DNA from: Pseudomonas alcaliphila JAB1
Lineage (GTDB): Bacteria > Pseudomonadota > Gammaproteobacteria > Pseudomonadales > Pseudomonadaceae
DNA length: 64,000 nucleotides
NCBI RefSeq assembly: GCF_001941865.1
Contig: NZ_CP016162.1
Span: 3,223,501-3,287,500, forward strand
Reading direction: 5' to 3'
Shown: piece after piece, positions 38,000 through 46,363 of the stretch
How the letters are laid out: every line of letters begins with the position of its first letter
Numbering within the stretch: position 1 is the stretch's first letter
Notes under the pieces: generated by a model
Database searches by the model: none
The model's input: the letters and a program-made list of their open reading frames with translations, nothing else
Told to the model about the DNA's origin: nothing
Program-made: the position numbers and the translations under genes

Positions 38000-38022
38000 G
38001 TTTCTATTTTTTGAATAGAAAC
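38000..38022. promoter_or_regulatory. Perfect 9-bp inverted repeat upstream of the fliC promoter
   Basis: GTTTCTATT and AATAGAAAC are perfect inverted repeats around a 5-base centre, 25 bases upstream of the fliC -35 element in an AT-rich stretch. It could be an operator or part of an UP-like element. It does not look like the FleQ box (GTCAATNNATTGAC). Its function is unknown. Confidence 0.5.
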
Positions 38023-38465
38023 AAATACTTACATGCAACAAAAACTGCAGCGCCATGCTTCCGGCACATGCAGTAAGCAATCTCGCCAACCACTGACTAG
38101 CTTGTTTCGGCCGTGAGCGCCATTTCTTGAGCTCTGCGAAGTCGGTGCGTAAGCCATGACAGGCTTCTTAATGGTTGCATCCGCCCACAGGCCAAGCGGA
38201 GCGCTCCATTCAGATAAGCGCCTCAGCGGCGAATAGAGAGAACACGCTGCAAGCAGGAAGGAATTTCTCTTTCGACAGGACTGGTGCCCTGCCAAGCTGC
38301 AGTATTCAAAATCGCAGCATGGGTGCAGGTGGGTAATTTTTCAGCTGATCCGGGCCACACGGTTCTGTACCGAGATTGCCACTAGCAGGTAGCCGTCGGC
38401 TTGCGCCCCACCATTAAGTGGGGGCACAAGCCGCTCCTGAACTCACAGAGACAATTGCTCGCGGC
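38023..38465. other. Non-coding gap between fgtA and the fliC promoter
   Basis: This 443-base stretch has no gene I can support. An 88-codon minus-strand frame at 38029-38295 has unusual composition (Cys, Trp, Arg-rich) and a segment reading AYAPTSQSSRNGAHGRN. From memory, that segment resembles peptides often annotated from dispersed Pseudomonas repeats, but I cannot verify it. A GC-rich hairpin lies at 38397-38433. Confidence 0.45.
38397..38433 (-). terminator. Possible terminator-like hairpin after fgtA
   Basis: The stem CGGCTTG-CGCCCCAC pairs with GTGGGGGCA-CAAGCCG around a CATTAA loop, with a small internal mismatch, 32 bases after the fgtA stop. No T-run follows on the minus strand, so termination is uncertain. 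Confidence 0.5.
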
Positions 38466-41400
38466 TCAATCTGGCGTCCAGGCTTTGCGCCATAGCTCCA
38501 GATTCTTGCCTGCCAACATCCAATCACGGTGCACCCGTGCCTGCAATTCATCCCCTAGACGGGCGGCGGAGTCCAGATCACTCACGTGCATGCGGATGGC
38601 ATCGACCCAGTCCTTGAAGCGATTCTTCACTCTCGTTACGGGTAAGTCGTCAGCCTGGTAGCAGCGCACATCGCTACAGATAACCGGAAAACCACAAGCA
38701 CCATATTCCAGCAGACGCAGATTACTCTTGCATTCGTTGAACAGGTTCTGCTCAACCGGCGCCAGTGCCAAATCGAGGTTCAACTGGGCTAAAGCAGCTG
38801 GGTAGTGCTCGATACTCACGCCCGGGTGGAACTCGTGAATGTACGGCCGGACGTTATCTGGGCACATACCGAAGAACACCCAGTCGACCTCGCTGGCCAA
38901 CTCCTTGACCACATCTACAATTAGCGCCAGATCCCCCGTGTGGCCTGCACCGCCGGCCCAACCGACACGCGGCTTGGCGCCTATGCGCCGCTGGCTTTTC
39001 AGCCCCTGCCACCAGTCGACAGGCAGACGGTTCTCAATCACCCGGATATCACCATGAAACCCTGAGAAGGCCTCCGCCAAAGGCGCGGTAGAAACCACGA
39101 ACCGGTCAACCAGGCCCAATCCACGACGCAAGGTACGAACAACGTCCTTGGGCATGTACTGGCGATAGATGCTCTTGATCGGCAGATTCGGCAAATAGTC
39201 ATCCAGCTCGAAAACTTTGAAGGCCGACGAAAACGCCTTCATACGCTGCATGCTTTCCAACTGTTCATTAGTCAGCTGACGCTGCAATACCACCACATCT
39301 GGCGCATAACGGGCCCATTCGGTTGGCGACAAGACATTTGTCGGTAACACGCCCTCGATCAAGCCGCTATCACGCATAGCCTTGAAGGGCTGGATAACAC
39401 GATAATGCCCACAGCCTTCACTATCCGCGAAGTGCCCCAGCACCACAGGAACAGGCCGCCATGCCTGCAAGGGATTCCAGGACAACCGCGGATCTGCCAG
39501 CTTGAAACCGCGCTCTTCCTGCAAACCCAAGCCGGGGTTATAGGCCGGATCTCGGGCCAGGACGGGCAGCCAGCGCTCATACATCGCATCCTCTTCGGCT
39601 ACTGTTGCCGGAAGATCCTCTGGCGCATCCATCAGTAGCTGCACGCGCGGCGTCCAGACATTCAGGTAGCCAGCCTGTTGCAACCTCAGGCAGAAATCGA
39701 CATCCATCCAGGGCGCCAGCAATGGCGTCTCGTCAAAACCGTCAAGTTGCTGGAACAGCTCGCGGTGCACCATCAAGCATTCGCCACTGATGGCCGAATA
39801 ATTCTGCTCGACCTGCAAACGCTGCATATAGCCGGCGTCCTCGAGCGACGCCCCCTCGAAGGCACGCCCCGCCGGGCCACAGAGCCCAAGCAACATGCCA
39901 CCGTGGCGTACCCGACCATCCGCCGAGAGCAACTTGCCCCCCACAGCGCCAACCTCTGGGCGCTGTCCGTGATTAAGCAATTGCTGCAACCAGCCCTTGG
40001 CCATGATTCCTGCGCCATCACCCAGCCACAGCAGGAAATCCCCCCTCGCCTGCTGCGCAGCCTGATTGCACACCACCGCATGCGACAAACCAGCATCGAA
40101 GCGCATAACCCGTAACTGATCAACACCCATGGACGCCACACCCGCCAACCAGTCGCATACATCCGCAGCCTGATTGCCGTGATCGAGCAACAGCACCTCA
40201 TAATTCGGGTAATCGGTGTTTTCCAGCAGCGTTTCCATGCATCGCTGAATCTGTGACAGACGATCCTTGACCACGATGAGGATACTCACCGTCCCAAGTT
40301 GCGGATGACCATAATCCAGCTCGTAGCGCCCCGGCAGACTGCTGCCTACACCCGCCTGCTCATACCCCCGAGCCCGCAGGTGTCGCTCGATCACCGCACG
40401 CTCCTGCGGATCATCCCTTAGCGGCACAGCTTCGCTGGCCAGCAAGGGCTCGCTGATATGACCGATGCAACCCAGTCCTTGGCTTTCGATCAGGCGCAGT
40501 TGGTAGTCCAGTTCGAATGCTCGATCATATTGCTCGGCAAAGCCGCCCAGCTGCACAAAAGCTTCACGGCGCAGTAACCAATGCCGTGAAGTTCCCGCCG
40601 GGAAGCTGAGCAGCAGGTCCAGATTAAGATCTGGACGCAGTACCGGCCCATATTCACCGTCGCCTACGCGTATCAACTCATCGGCGTACACTGCCTGGCA
40701 GCTCTGTGGTGCAGCGAGCAAGTCCAGCGCAACGATCAGTAGGCCACTGACGGTAAACTCGCTACCGGCCTCCGCCACCAGGAACCAGTCAGCCTCGCTT
40801 GAACCGGCGGCAGCATTGAGCGCAGTCACCTCGCCACCGGCTGCTAGCGGCAGCAGTTCGGCCCGCCCAGACAACCCCGGCAGTGCAGCCGGCGAAAAGA
40901 CCCGAACATCCAGATTGTGATAGCGATTGCTGCCCTCGAGGCTAAGCAACGTCCGTTCGACTGCTGCCAAATCCCCCTGACGGTCGAGCAGCATCACGCT
41001 AATGCGAGGCCCACCGCCATTGGATTGCAGATGTTCGTCAATCAGCTTTTGTTGCGCCTCTCTGGGAACGCGCGCGGCCAGCCAGTTGAACAGCGAAACC
41101 GTACCCAAGCCGCAAGCTCGCTGAATTGCCGAGAGCAAGTTGATGGATTTGAAAGGTTTGAGCACTCGCGTCTTGAGTTGAGTAATCGGCGCTACTCGAA
41201 CCTGGCAGTTGTCTCCAGACTCGCGACACCACCCCAGATCACGAATTGCCTGGCGGAAATTGGCATGATGCTTCTCACCAATCCCGGGCTTATCGCGGCC
41301 AATCTGACTGAATTGCTCCTGAGATACTCGGAAATCCGACAGTGGTCGCGACAACATTGCCAAACGGCCATTGCGCAACAACTTCGCATAAATTGCCAGG

Positions 41401-42014
41401 TCGCCAACCCAATGGATTCGCGTATCGTTCAGCACTGCCAAGTTCTTGCCCATGGCAAGCAAGTCCGAACGACGGCACATGACTGTACTGGGCTCACCAA
41501 TAAGGTTGATAGTGTAATCAGCCAAAAAGGAGACCAGATCCTCACCCTCGACCAACACGTCACCCGTGAACGGAAACGCAGTTGCGTGAATATCAACGAG
41601 TGGCTGCCCCTGCTCGTCAATCCGCCTGCGTCTCGAGCTGGCCAGTACCACATCAGGGTTGATCTGCATCACTGCCAGCAACTGCTCCACGCAGCTAGGC
41701 TGCAGTAGATCATCGTCATACAGCGGTTTGATGTACTCGCCCTCAGCCAACTCGATGCAGCGCGCCAAGTTATACGTTTCGTTCAAACGCTGCGGGTTGT
41801 GCTGATAGCGCACAGGGAAATCCGCTCGTGCACTGAACGCCTCGACTACCAGGCGCACATCGTCGCCCCGGCAATCGTCACATACCACAAGCTCAAGCGG
41901 GCGGTAGCTCTGCGCCAGGATGCTTTCCAGCGCTGCTTCAAGATAGGTAGCCTTGTAGGCCGGCATCACTACACTGACCAAAGGCCGAATTTCATTCTCT
42001 TGCGTCACCATCAT
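38466..42014 (-). CDS. fgtA: Large flagellar glycosyltransferase FgtA-like (multi-domain GT2/GT4)
   Basis: The protein has 1182 residues. The N-terminal GT2 domain begins VSVVMPAYKATYLEAAL, with acidic motifs near 46-51 and PLYDDDLL at about 97-104. A central region carries a second GT2-like unit (SILIVVKDRLSQIQRCMETLL near residue 580). The last 250 residues resemble a GT4/GT1 fold (GWAGGAGHTGDL and NECKSNLRLLEYGACGFPVI, with the donor-binding Glu). P. aeruginosa fgtA (rfbC-like) has the same place between the glycosylation island and fliC, and is needed to glycosylate flagellin. The start overlaps the upstream stop by 4 bases. Confidence 0.88.
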   Translation of the reverse strand: MMVTQENEIRPLVSVVMPAYKATYLEAALESILAQSYRPLELVVCDDCRGDDVRLVVEAFSARADFPVRYQHNPQRLNETYNLARCIELAEGEYIKPLYDDDLLQPSCVEQLLAVMQINPDVVLASSRRRRIDEQGQPLVDIHATAFPFTGDVLVEGEDLVSFLADYTINLIGEPSTVMCRRSDLLAMGKNLAVLNDTRIHWVGDLAIYAKLLRNGRLAMLSRPLSDFRVSQEQFSQIGRDKPGIGEKHHANFRQAIRDLGWCRESGDNCQVRVAPITQLKTRVLKPFKSINLLSAIQRACGLGTVSLFNWLAARVPREAQQKLIDEHLQSNGGGPRISVMLLDRQGDLAAVERTLLSLEGSNRYHNLDVRVFSPAALPGLSGRAELLPLAAGGEVTALNAAAGSSEADWFLVAEAGSEFTVSGLLIVALDLLAAPQSCQAVYADELIRVGDGEYGPVLRPDLNLDLLLSFPAGTSRHWLLRREAFVQLGGFAEQYDRAFELDYQLRLIESQGLGCIGHISEPLLASEAVPLRDDPQERAVIERHLRARGYEQAGVGSSLPGRYELDYGHPQLGTVSILIVVKDRLSQIQRCMETLLENTDYPNYEVLLLDHGNQAADVCDWLAGVASMGVDQLRVMRFDAGLSHAVVCNQAAQQARGDFLLWLGDGAGIMAKGWLQQLLNHGQRPEVGAVGGKLLSADGRVRHGGMLLGLCGPAGRAFEGASLEDAGYMQRLQVEQNYSAISGECLMVHRELFQQLDGFDETPLLAPWMDVDFCLRLQQAGYLNVWTPRVQLLMDAPEDLPATVAEEDAMYERWLPVLARDPAYNPGLGLQEERGFKLADPRLSWNPLQAWRPVPVVLGHFADSEGCGHYRVIQPFKAMRDSGLIEGVLPTNVLSPTEWARYAPDVVVLQRQLTNEQLESMQRMKAFSSAFKVFELDDYLPNLPIKSIYRQYMPKDVVRTLRRGLGLVDRFVVSTAPLAEAFSGFHGDIRVIENRLPVDWWQGLKSQRRIGAKPRVGWAGGAGHTGDLALIVDVVKELASEVDWVFFGMCPDNVRPYIHEFHPGVSIEHYPAALAQLNLDLALAPVEQNLFNECKSNLRLLEYGACGFPVICSDVRCYQADDLPVTRVKNRFKDWVDAIRMHVSDLDSAARLGDELQARVHRDWMLAGKNLELWRKAWTPD

Positions 42015-43294
42015 TCCTCGTATGCCCCCAGCTCACGCAGCTTGTCGAGCACGCGCTGAGCATTCCCATCGTCCAGATGGTTGAAAAAAAGTTTCCTGCA
42101 CAAGTGGTAGCGCTCGTTAGCGACCTGACCACCATCAGCCAGTTCTTGATCGAGTGCTTGTAGCAGATTGTCGAAATCAGTCACCACTGGGCCGGGGAAC
42201 GCCATATCCATGTCATAGAGCAGGCCGTTTTGCCGGCTGCAGTAGTGCTCAAGATCATAAGCGAAGCTGACCACCGGCTTGTTCAGATACAACGCGTCGA
42301 TATACACGGACGAATAGTCGGTCAGCAGCAAGTCTGCCTCACGCAACACCGCGGCGATCTCGCTGATGACTACATGTCCCAAATCAATAAGGGTTTCGCC
42401 GTCCAGATGCTGCTCGAGATTGAACAGCCGCTCTCCCTTGCGAAAGTAGTGCATGCGAAAGCCAAGCACCGCATTGTGCTGGCGCAGCAAAGCCTTGAGG
42501 CGAATCACCTGCTTGTCGCTGAACTGATAGCACTCTGCCCCTGCGAAAGCGTCCTCCCGGAAGGTCGGTGCATACACCAGCAAACGGCGCGCACCCTTGA
42601 GGCTGCGGATCAACTCAACTTCATCGTGCAGAAAACGCGGCAGAGCTTCGTCATCCATACGCAGGAAGTCGTTGCGCGGCAAACCAGTGATCCAGACCCG
42701 CTCCGGCGGCAACGGGTGAAAAGTAGCCGTCATAGCGTAGCTATCGACATCAGATGAGGCGATAAGACCCGCGTAGTGGCGCCGCTCTCGACGTCGGAAA
42801 GCAACCCGATCGGCGCGCTGACGCTGCTCTGAATTCGCCAAAGCGAACAACCGCTTAAGCGGGATGCCATGCCAGAGGTTGACCACAACGCGTCGAGTCA
42901 AACTCGGCCTGACGACGCTGAAACTGCCATCAGCCCAACGCCAGGACATGTCCAGCGCCACCGCATTGGTCAGCAGGTACACGCCACAGCGAGCCAGCTC
43001 ATATAGGCCGCGCAGACTCTGTACATCAATCACCTCGGTATTGCAGGCATCGTCCAGACGCAAGTCCGCCGCTAAATCACGCGTGAAAACCCGTTTATAG
43101 ATGCGTGGATCGCCCTTCACCGCTTCAAACATTGCCCGCGAGTTTTCTACAAACTGACTAGGCTTGAGCGGATGGACGAAAAACGCCCAGTGATTGGCGC
43201 GCTTGGCCGTCAACCGATCGTATAGCCACCACAGCGGCAGAATCAGCCAGACAGCCAGTCGTTTATGCCGAATTGGTGCGGCCCAGCGGCTCAT
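42011..43294 (-). CDS. CDP-glycerol glycerophosphotransferase family protein (TagB/TagF-like)
   Basis: The protein has 427 residues. Family motifs are clear: NLWHGIPLK at 139-147, GLPRND at 204-209, YAPTFRED at 241-248 and TDYSSVYIDALYLNKP at 325-340. It has a hydrophobic stretch at about 12-26. The family transfers glycerol-phosphate (or ribitol-phosphate) from CDP-alcohols in teichoic acid and capsule synthesis. A TagD-like CDP-glycerol synthase at the head of this operon would provide the donor. The likely target is the flagellin glycan. Capsule or LPS modification is the alternative. Confidence 0.85.
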   Translation of the reverse strand: MSRWAAPIRHKRLAVWLILPLWWLYDRLTAKRANHWAFFVHPLKPSQFVENSRAMFEAVKGDPRIYKRVFTRDLAADLRLDDACNTEVIDVQSLRGLYELARCGVYLLTNAVALDMSWRWADGSFSVVRPSLTRRVVVNLWHGIPLKRLFALANSEQRQRADRVAFRRRERRHYAGLIASSDVDSYAMTATFHPLPPERVWITGLPRNDFLRMDDEALPRFLHDEVELIRSLKGARRLLVYAPTFREDAFAGAECYQFSDKQVIRLKALLRQHNAVLGFRMHYFRKGERLFNLEQHLDGETLIDLGHVVISEIAAVLREADLLLTDYSSVYIDALYLNKPVVSFAYDLEHYCSRQNGLLYDMDMAFPGPVVTDFDNLLQALDQELADGGQVANERYHLCRKLFFNHLDDGNAQRVLDKLRELGAYEE

Positions 43295-44562
43295 GGAAAC
43301 AACAACTCCAGCGCATCAACGTCAAACACGGGAATGCCACAATTGCGTGCCACGTCCATACGCTCGGGAAAATGGTTGTCGACAAAAATAGCGGCACCCT
43401 CGATCACTGAGGACTTCGCCTCACCAGCCTGCAAATGAATGATCTGATCAAACAGCGATTCGGCGATTCGCGCCCCAGCCAGAGCAGCACGCAGATCCCC
43501 TTCGTGACGAGTGAGCAGAATCAGGCGCTTGCCCATTTCCAGAAGACGATAGGCGAAACGCATGGCCTGCGGATTAGCACGCCCGCCACAGACCAGGGTA
43601 TCGTCGAAATCCAAATAGGCGGTATCGAAGTCATGGGTCAGCTCTGCATGGGTGGCAAGCCTACGCTCGACCACAGTAATGCGGGGCTCATCCAGTACCG
43701 CAAGATCGCGCTGCATGTAGTCCTGCACAGACATCAGCGGCAGATTCACTCCTGCCGCACGCTGCACGACTGAGCCGCTGGATAATCGGCAACTGACCTC
43801 CAGCAACTTGAACTGTCCAGCAGCGTCACGCTTGAGCTGGAAGAACCAGGGCCCACGCAGCTTCAGGCGCTGGTGAATGGTCGCTGCGATCTGCCCCACC
43901 TCATCGCTAACCAGCAAGCGTCGTGAACGCGTGGCAATACCGCCCATGACCCGCTCGCGACTGCGCGGGCCAACATAAAGCAGGTGCCCACGCCAGTCGC
44001 TGAAGCAGTCCACGGTCAGTTCCTCACCTGGCAGGTATTCGCAGATCAGAGGCCGATCGAGAACCGCCAGAGCCACCTCGGCGGCCTCGCGATCAGACGC
44101 CAGCGTCACTCCCTGCCCACCCTGGCCCTGGTCAGGCTTGAGTAGCACCGGCCATGTCTCGACTTCATCCAGGCTGCCGAACCACTTGGGCAACCAAGGC
44201 TCGCCGGCCAGCTGCGCATAGGTCGCCATCTTGCTGCGGGTGGTTTGCGCACTTTGTGGGTCGCCGTTGACCAAGTACACAGCCCAAGCTGACATGCGCG
44301 GCGCCAGATAAGCCATCACACTGTCATGGGTAGCGAAGACCAGATCTATTTCCCAGTGCGCCAGCAGTTCAGTGAAACGAGCATCGAACTGCGCATCGGT
44401 GATATTCGGTAATTCTGCGTAGCGCGCAAAAGTCATACGACCATGATCGTCGCGGCTAGACGCACCATGTAACTCGACATGCAGTGATCGCCCTAACGCC
44501 TGGCCGATCTCCAATCCCACCTCACTGCCACACGGCAGCACCAGTACCTTGATGCGCCTCAT
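43291..44562 (-). CDS. ATP-grasp ligase fused to HAD-like phosphatase domain
   Basis: The protein has 423 residues. Residues 1-100 are a pre-ATP-grasp fold (VLVLPCGSEVGLEIGQAL), and 100-285 an ATP-grasp core with VLLKPDQGQGGQGV (139-152), PLICEYLPGEELTVD (171-185) and FKLLEVSCR (251-259). Residues 313-423 form a HAD domain with DFDDTL (318-323) and FVDNHFPERMD. ATP-grasp enzymes join a carboxylate to an amine or thiol through an acyl-phosphate. The fused HAD suggests that a phosphate is removed from the same product. The substrate is unknown. Four-base overlaps on both sides show it belongs to the operon. Confidence 0.8.
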   Translation of the reverse strand: MRRIKVLVLPCGSEVGLEIGQALGRSLHVELHGASSRDDHGRMTFARYAELPNITDAQFDARFTELLAHWEIDLVFATHDSVMAYLAPRMSAWAVYLVNGDPQSAQTTRSKMATYAQLAGEPWLPKWFGSLDEVETWPVLLKPDQGQGGQGVTLASDREAAEVALAVLDRPLICEYLPGEELTVDCFSDWRGHLLYVGPRSRERVMGGIATRSRRLLVSDEVGQIAATIHQRLKLRGPWFFQLKRDAAGQFKLLEVSCRLSSGSVVQRAAGVNLPLMSVQDYMQRDLAVLDEPRITVVERRLATHAELTHDFDTAYLDFDDTLVCGGRANPQAMRFAYRLLEMGKRLILLTRHEGDLRAALAGARIAESLFDQIIHLQAGEAKSSVIEGAAIFVDNHFPERMDVARNCGIPVFDVDALELLFP

Positions 44563-45254
44563 GCAGCCTCCAGCAGATCGAAGTCCCGCAACATCTCACG
44601 CACCCGCTCAGGTTCGTTGTGCATCAATACGTCGATGATCGAGAGCCCCGGAACGAATGCGTCTGCACCCTGCTCGTACTCCGCGAAACGATTGCGCAAA
44701 AACCGCAAACGCACGCCCTGCGCGGCGAAAGACTGGCCGTCATACAGTTCCCGCCCACCTGCCGCATTGTGGTAGGTGCTGGCTTCAAAATGACGACATA
44801 AGTTCAGGATGCGCTGCTCACCGCGAGCCATCGTGCAAGGCAAGGTTGAGGCTGCCTGGTGGGAAAATGGCAGCGCCAGATACTCGAACACCGAGCGTAC
44901 CGAAGCGGCATTTTTAATTGCCACATTTGACTCTGGCATCCGACAGATCGACTCGACCAGGGCGAATACCTCATTAAAGAAGGGCGCCCGGTGATAAGCG
45001 TGGCGCAACTGCAGCAGAAAAGTGTCAAACGCACCGGTGAAATGGTGCTCGTCGATCCGACGATTCTGGCTAGCACGCGCCACGGCGATGCTGAAAGTGT
45101 AAGGCCGCCCGTCCAACAGGATACGGTTGCGGTTGATGAAGCCCTTTTTGATATAGCTGACATCATCGAGAAAAACGAAGTGTTCGACACTAGCAGCCAA
45201 CTGAAAATAGCCCAGGTACGGAAACAGGTAAGGCTGCATCACCCCGAGAATCAC
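44559..45254 (-). CDS. WbqC-like family protein
   Basis: This 231-residue protein begins MILGVMQPYLFPYLGYFQLA, the WbqC family hallmark, followed by FLDDVSYIKKGFINRNRIL. The family occurs in O-antigen, capsule and flagellar glycan clusters, usually beside a sugar aminotransferase. Its biochemical role is not firmly established in my knowledge; acylation or amide formation on an amino sugar has been suggested by context. Here it lies between a DegT aminotransferase and the ATP-grasp/HAD gene, with 4-base overlaps on each side, so these three probably act in sequence. Confidence 0.8.
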   Translation of the reverse strand: MILGVMQPYLFPYLGYFQLAASVEHFVFLDDVSYIKKGFINRNRILLDGRPYTFSIAVARASQNRRIDEHHFTGAFDTFLLQLRHAYHRAPFFNEVFALVESICRMPESNVAIKNAASVRSVFEYLALPFSHQAASTLPCTMARGEQRILNLCRHFEASTYHNAAGGRELYDGQSFAAQGVRLRFLRNRFAEYEQGADAFVPGLSIIDVLMHNEPERVREMLRDFDLLEAA

Positions 45255-46363
45255 GAGCCTCCGGCCTCGTTGATCAGTTGACAGACCAACTCCACATCGT
45301 CATCCGTCAGATCAGGATGAATAGGCAAGCAGATCACTTTGCTAGCAATACTCCGGGCCACCGGCAGGTTGGCCGGCTCTGCCGAGGGCAGGCCACGGTA
45401 CATAGGGAAATCGCTGATCAGCGGGTAAAAATAGCGTCGAGCCAGAATCTCGTTATCCCGCAAATGTTGATAGAGCTCATCTCTCGACAGCCGGAACTCC
45501 ACCTCGACCAGAATCGGAAAATAAGCGTGATTACTGTTGTCGATCAAGCCGCTGAGGCAGCGTATTCCATCCAACCCTGCGAGCCGCTCGCGGTAAAGGC
45601 GGTCTATCTGCTTACGTCTCGCCAGCGCCTGATCGATGTATTGCAACTGCAGCAGACCGAAGGCGGCATTGATCTCGCTCATCTTGCCGTTGATGCCGGG
45701 AGCGACCACCGTGGTTTCGTTGACGAAGCCAAAGTTCTTCAAATGGCCGATACGCCGGTAGGTTTTCGCATCCGGGCAGATGATCGCCCCGCCCTCGAAG
45801 GTATTGAACACTTTGGTGGCATGGAAGCTGAGCACGCTCAGGTCTCCGTGGCGCAGGATGCTGCCACCCTCGTCACGGACACCGAAGGCGTGTGCCGCAT
45901 CGTAAATCACCCGCAGGTTGTAGGTATCAGCAATACGCTGAATCGCCGCCACATCGCAGGGCATACCATAGCAATGCACTGGCATGATCGCGGTGGTCGA
46001 AGGAGTGATGGCTGCCTCAACCTTCAGTGGGTCGATGTTTAGGGAAACCGGATCAATATCCACAAACACCGGTTTGACTCCGTTCCACAGGAGCGAATGA
46101 GCAGTAGCAACGAAGGAATATGGCGTGGTGATGACCTCACCAGTCACCCGCAAAGCCTGCAAGGCCGTAACCAACGCCAGAGTACCGTTGGCAAACAGCG
46201 CCAGATGCTCGACCTCCAGGTACTCGCACAAGGCTTTCTCCAGCGCCTGGTGCATGTCGCCACCATTGGTGAGCATGCGACTGGCCCAAATTCGCTCCAG
46301 ATAGGGGACGAATTCCTCCAGAGGTGGAAGCAGGGGGCTGGTGACGGTGATGGGTTTTTTCAT
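45251..46363 (-). CDS. DegT/DnrJ/EryC1-family sugar aminotransferase (VioA/FdtB-like)
   Basis: This 370-residue PLP-dependent nucleotide-sugar aminotransferase has the catalytic Lys184 in SFHATKVFNTFEGGA and the cofactor Asp155 in YDAAHAFG. The HATK-NTFEGG pattern is closer to VioA/FdtB-type enzymes than to PseC, which is a separate gene here (56563). It probably makes a 4-amino (or 3-amino) dideoxyhexose attached to the flagellin, like viosamine in P. syringae. No dTDP-sugar dehydratase gene is in the operon, so its keto-sugar would come from rmlB elsewhere. Confidence 0.85.
   Translation of the reverse strand: MKKPITVTSPLLPPLEEFVPYLERIWASRMLTNGGDMHQALEKALCEYLEVEHLALFANGTLALVTALQALRVTGEVITTPYSFVATAHSLLWNGVKPVFVDIDPVSLNIDPLKVEAAITPSTTAIMPVHCYGMPCDVAAIQRIADTYNLRVIYDAAHAFGVRDEGGSILRHGDLSVLSFHATKVFNTFEGGAIICPDAKTYRRIGHLKNFGFVNETTVVAPGINGKMSEINAAFGLLQLQYIDQALARRKQIDRLYRERLAGLDGIRCLSGLIDNSNHAYFPILVEVEFRLSRDELYQHLRDNEILARRYFYPLISDFPMYRGLPSAEPANLPVARSIASKVICLPIHPDLTDDDVELVCQLINEAGGS

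Noticed and set aside
38029..38295. 88-codon minus-strand frame in the fgtA-fliC gap
   Set aside because: It has no ribosome-binding site, an atypical Cys/Trp/Arg composition and no recognisable domain; it looks like a repeat-derived spurious ORF.
45251..46363. Second pseC
   Set aside because: The PLP motif (HATKVFNTFEGG) and active-site surroundings differ from PseC (HPVKIVTSAEGG), and a clear PseC is present at 56563. It fits VioA/FdtB-type aminotransferases better.
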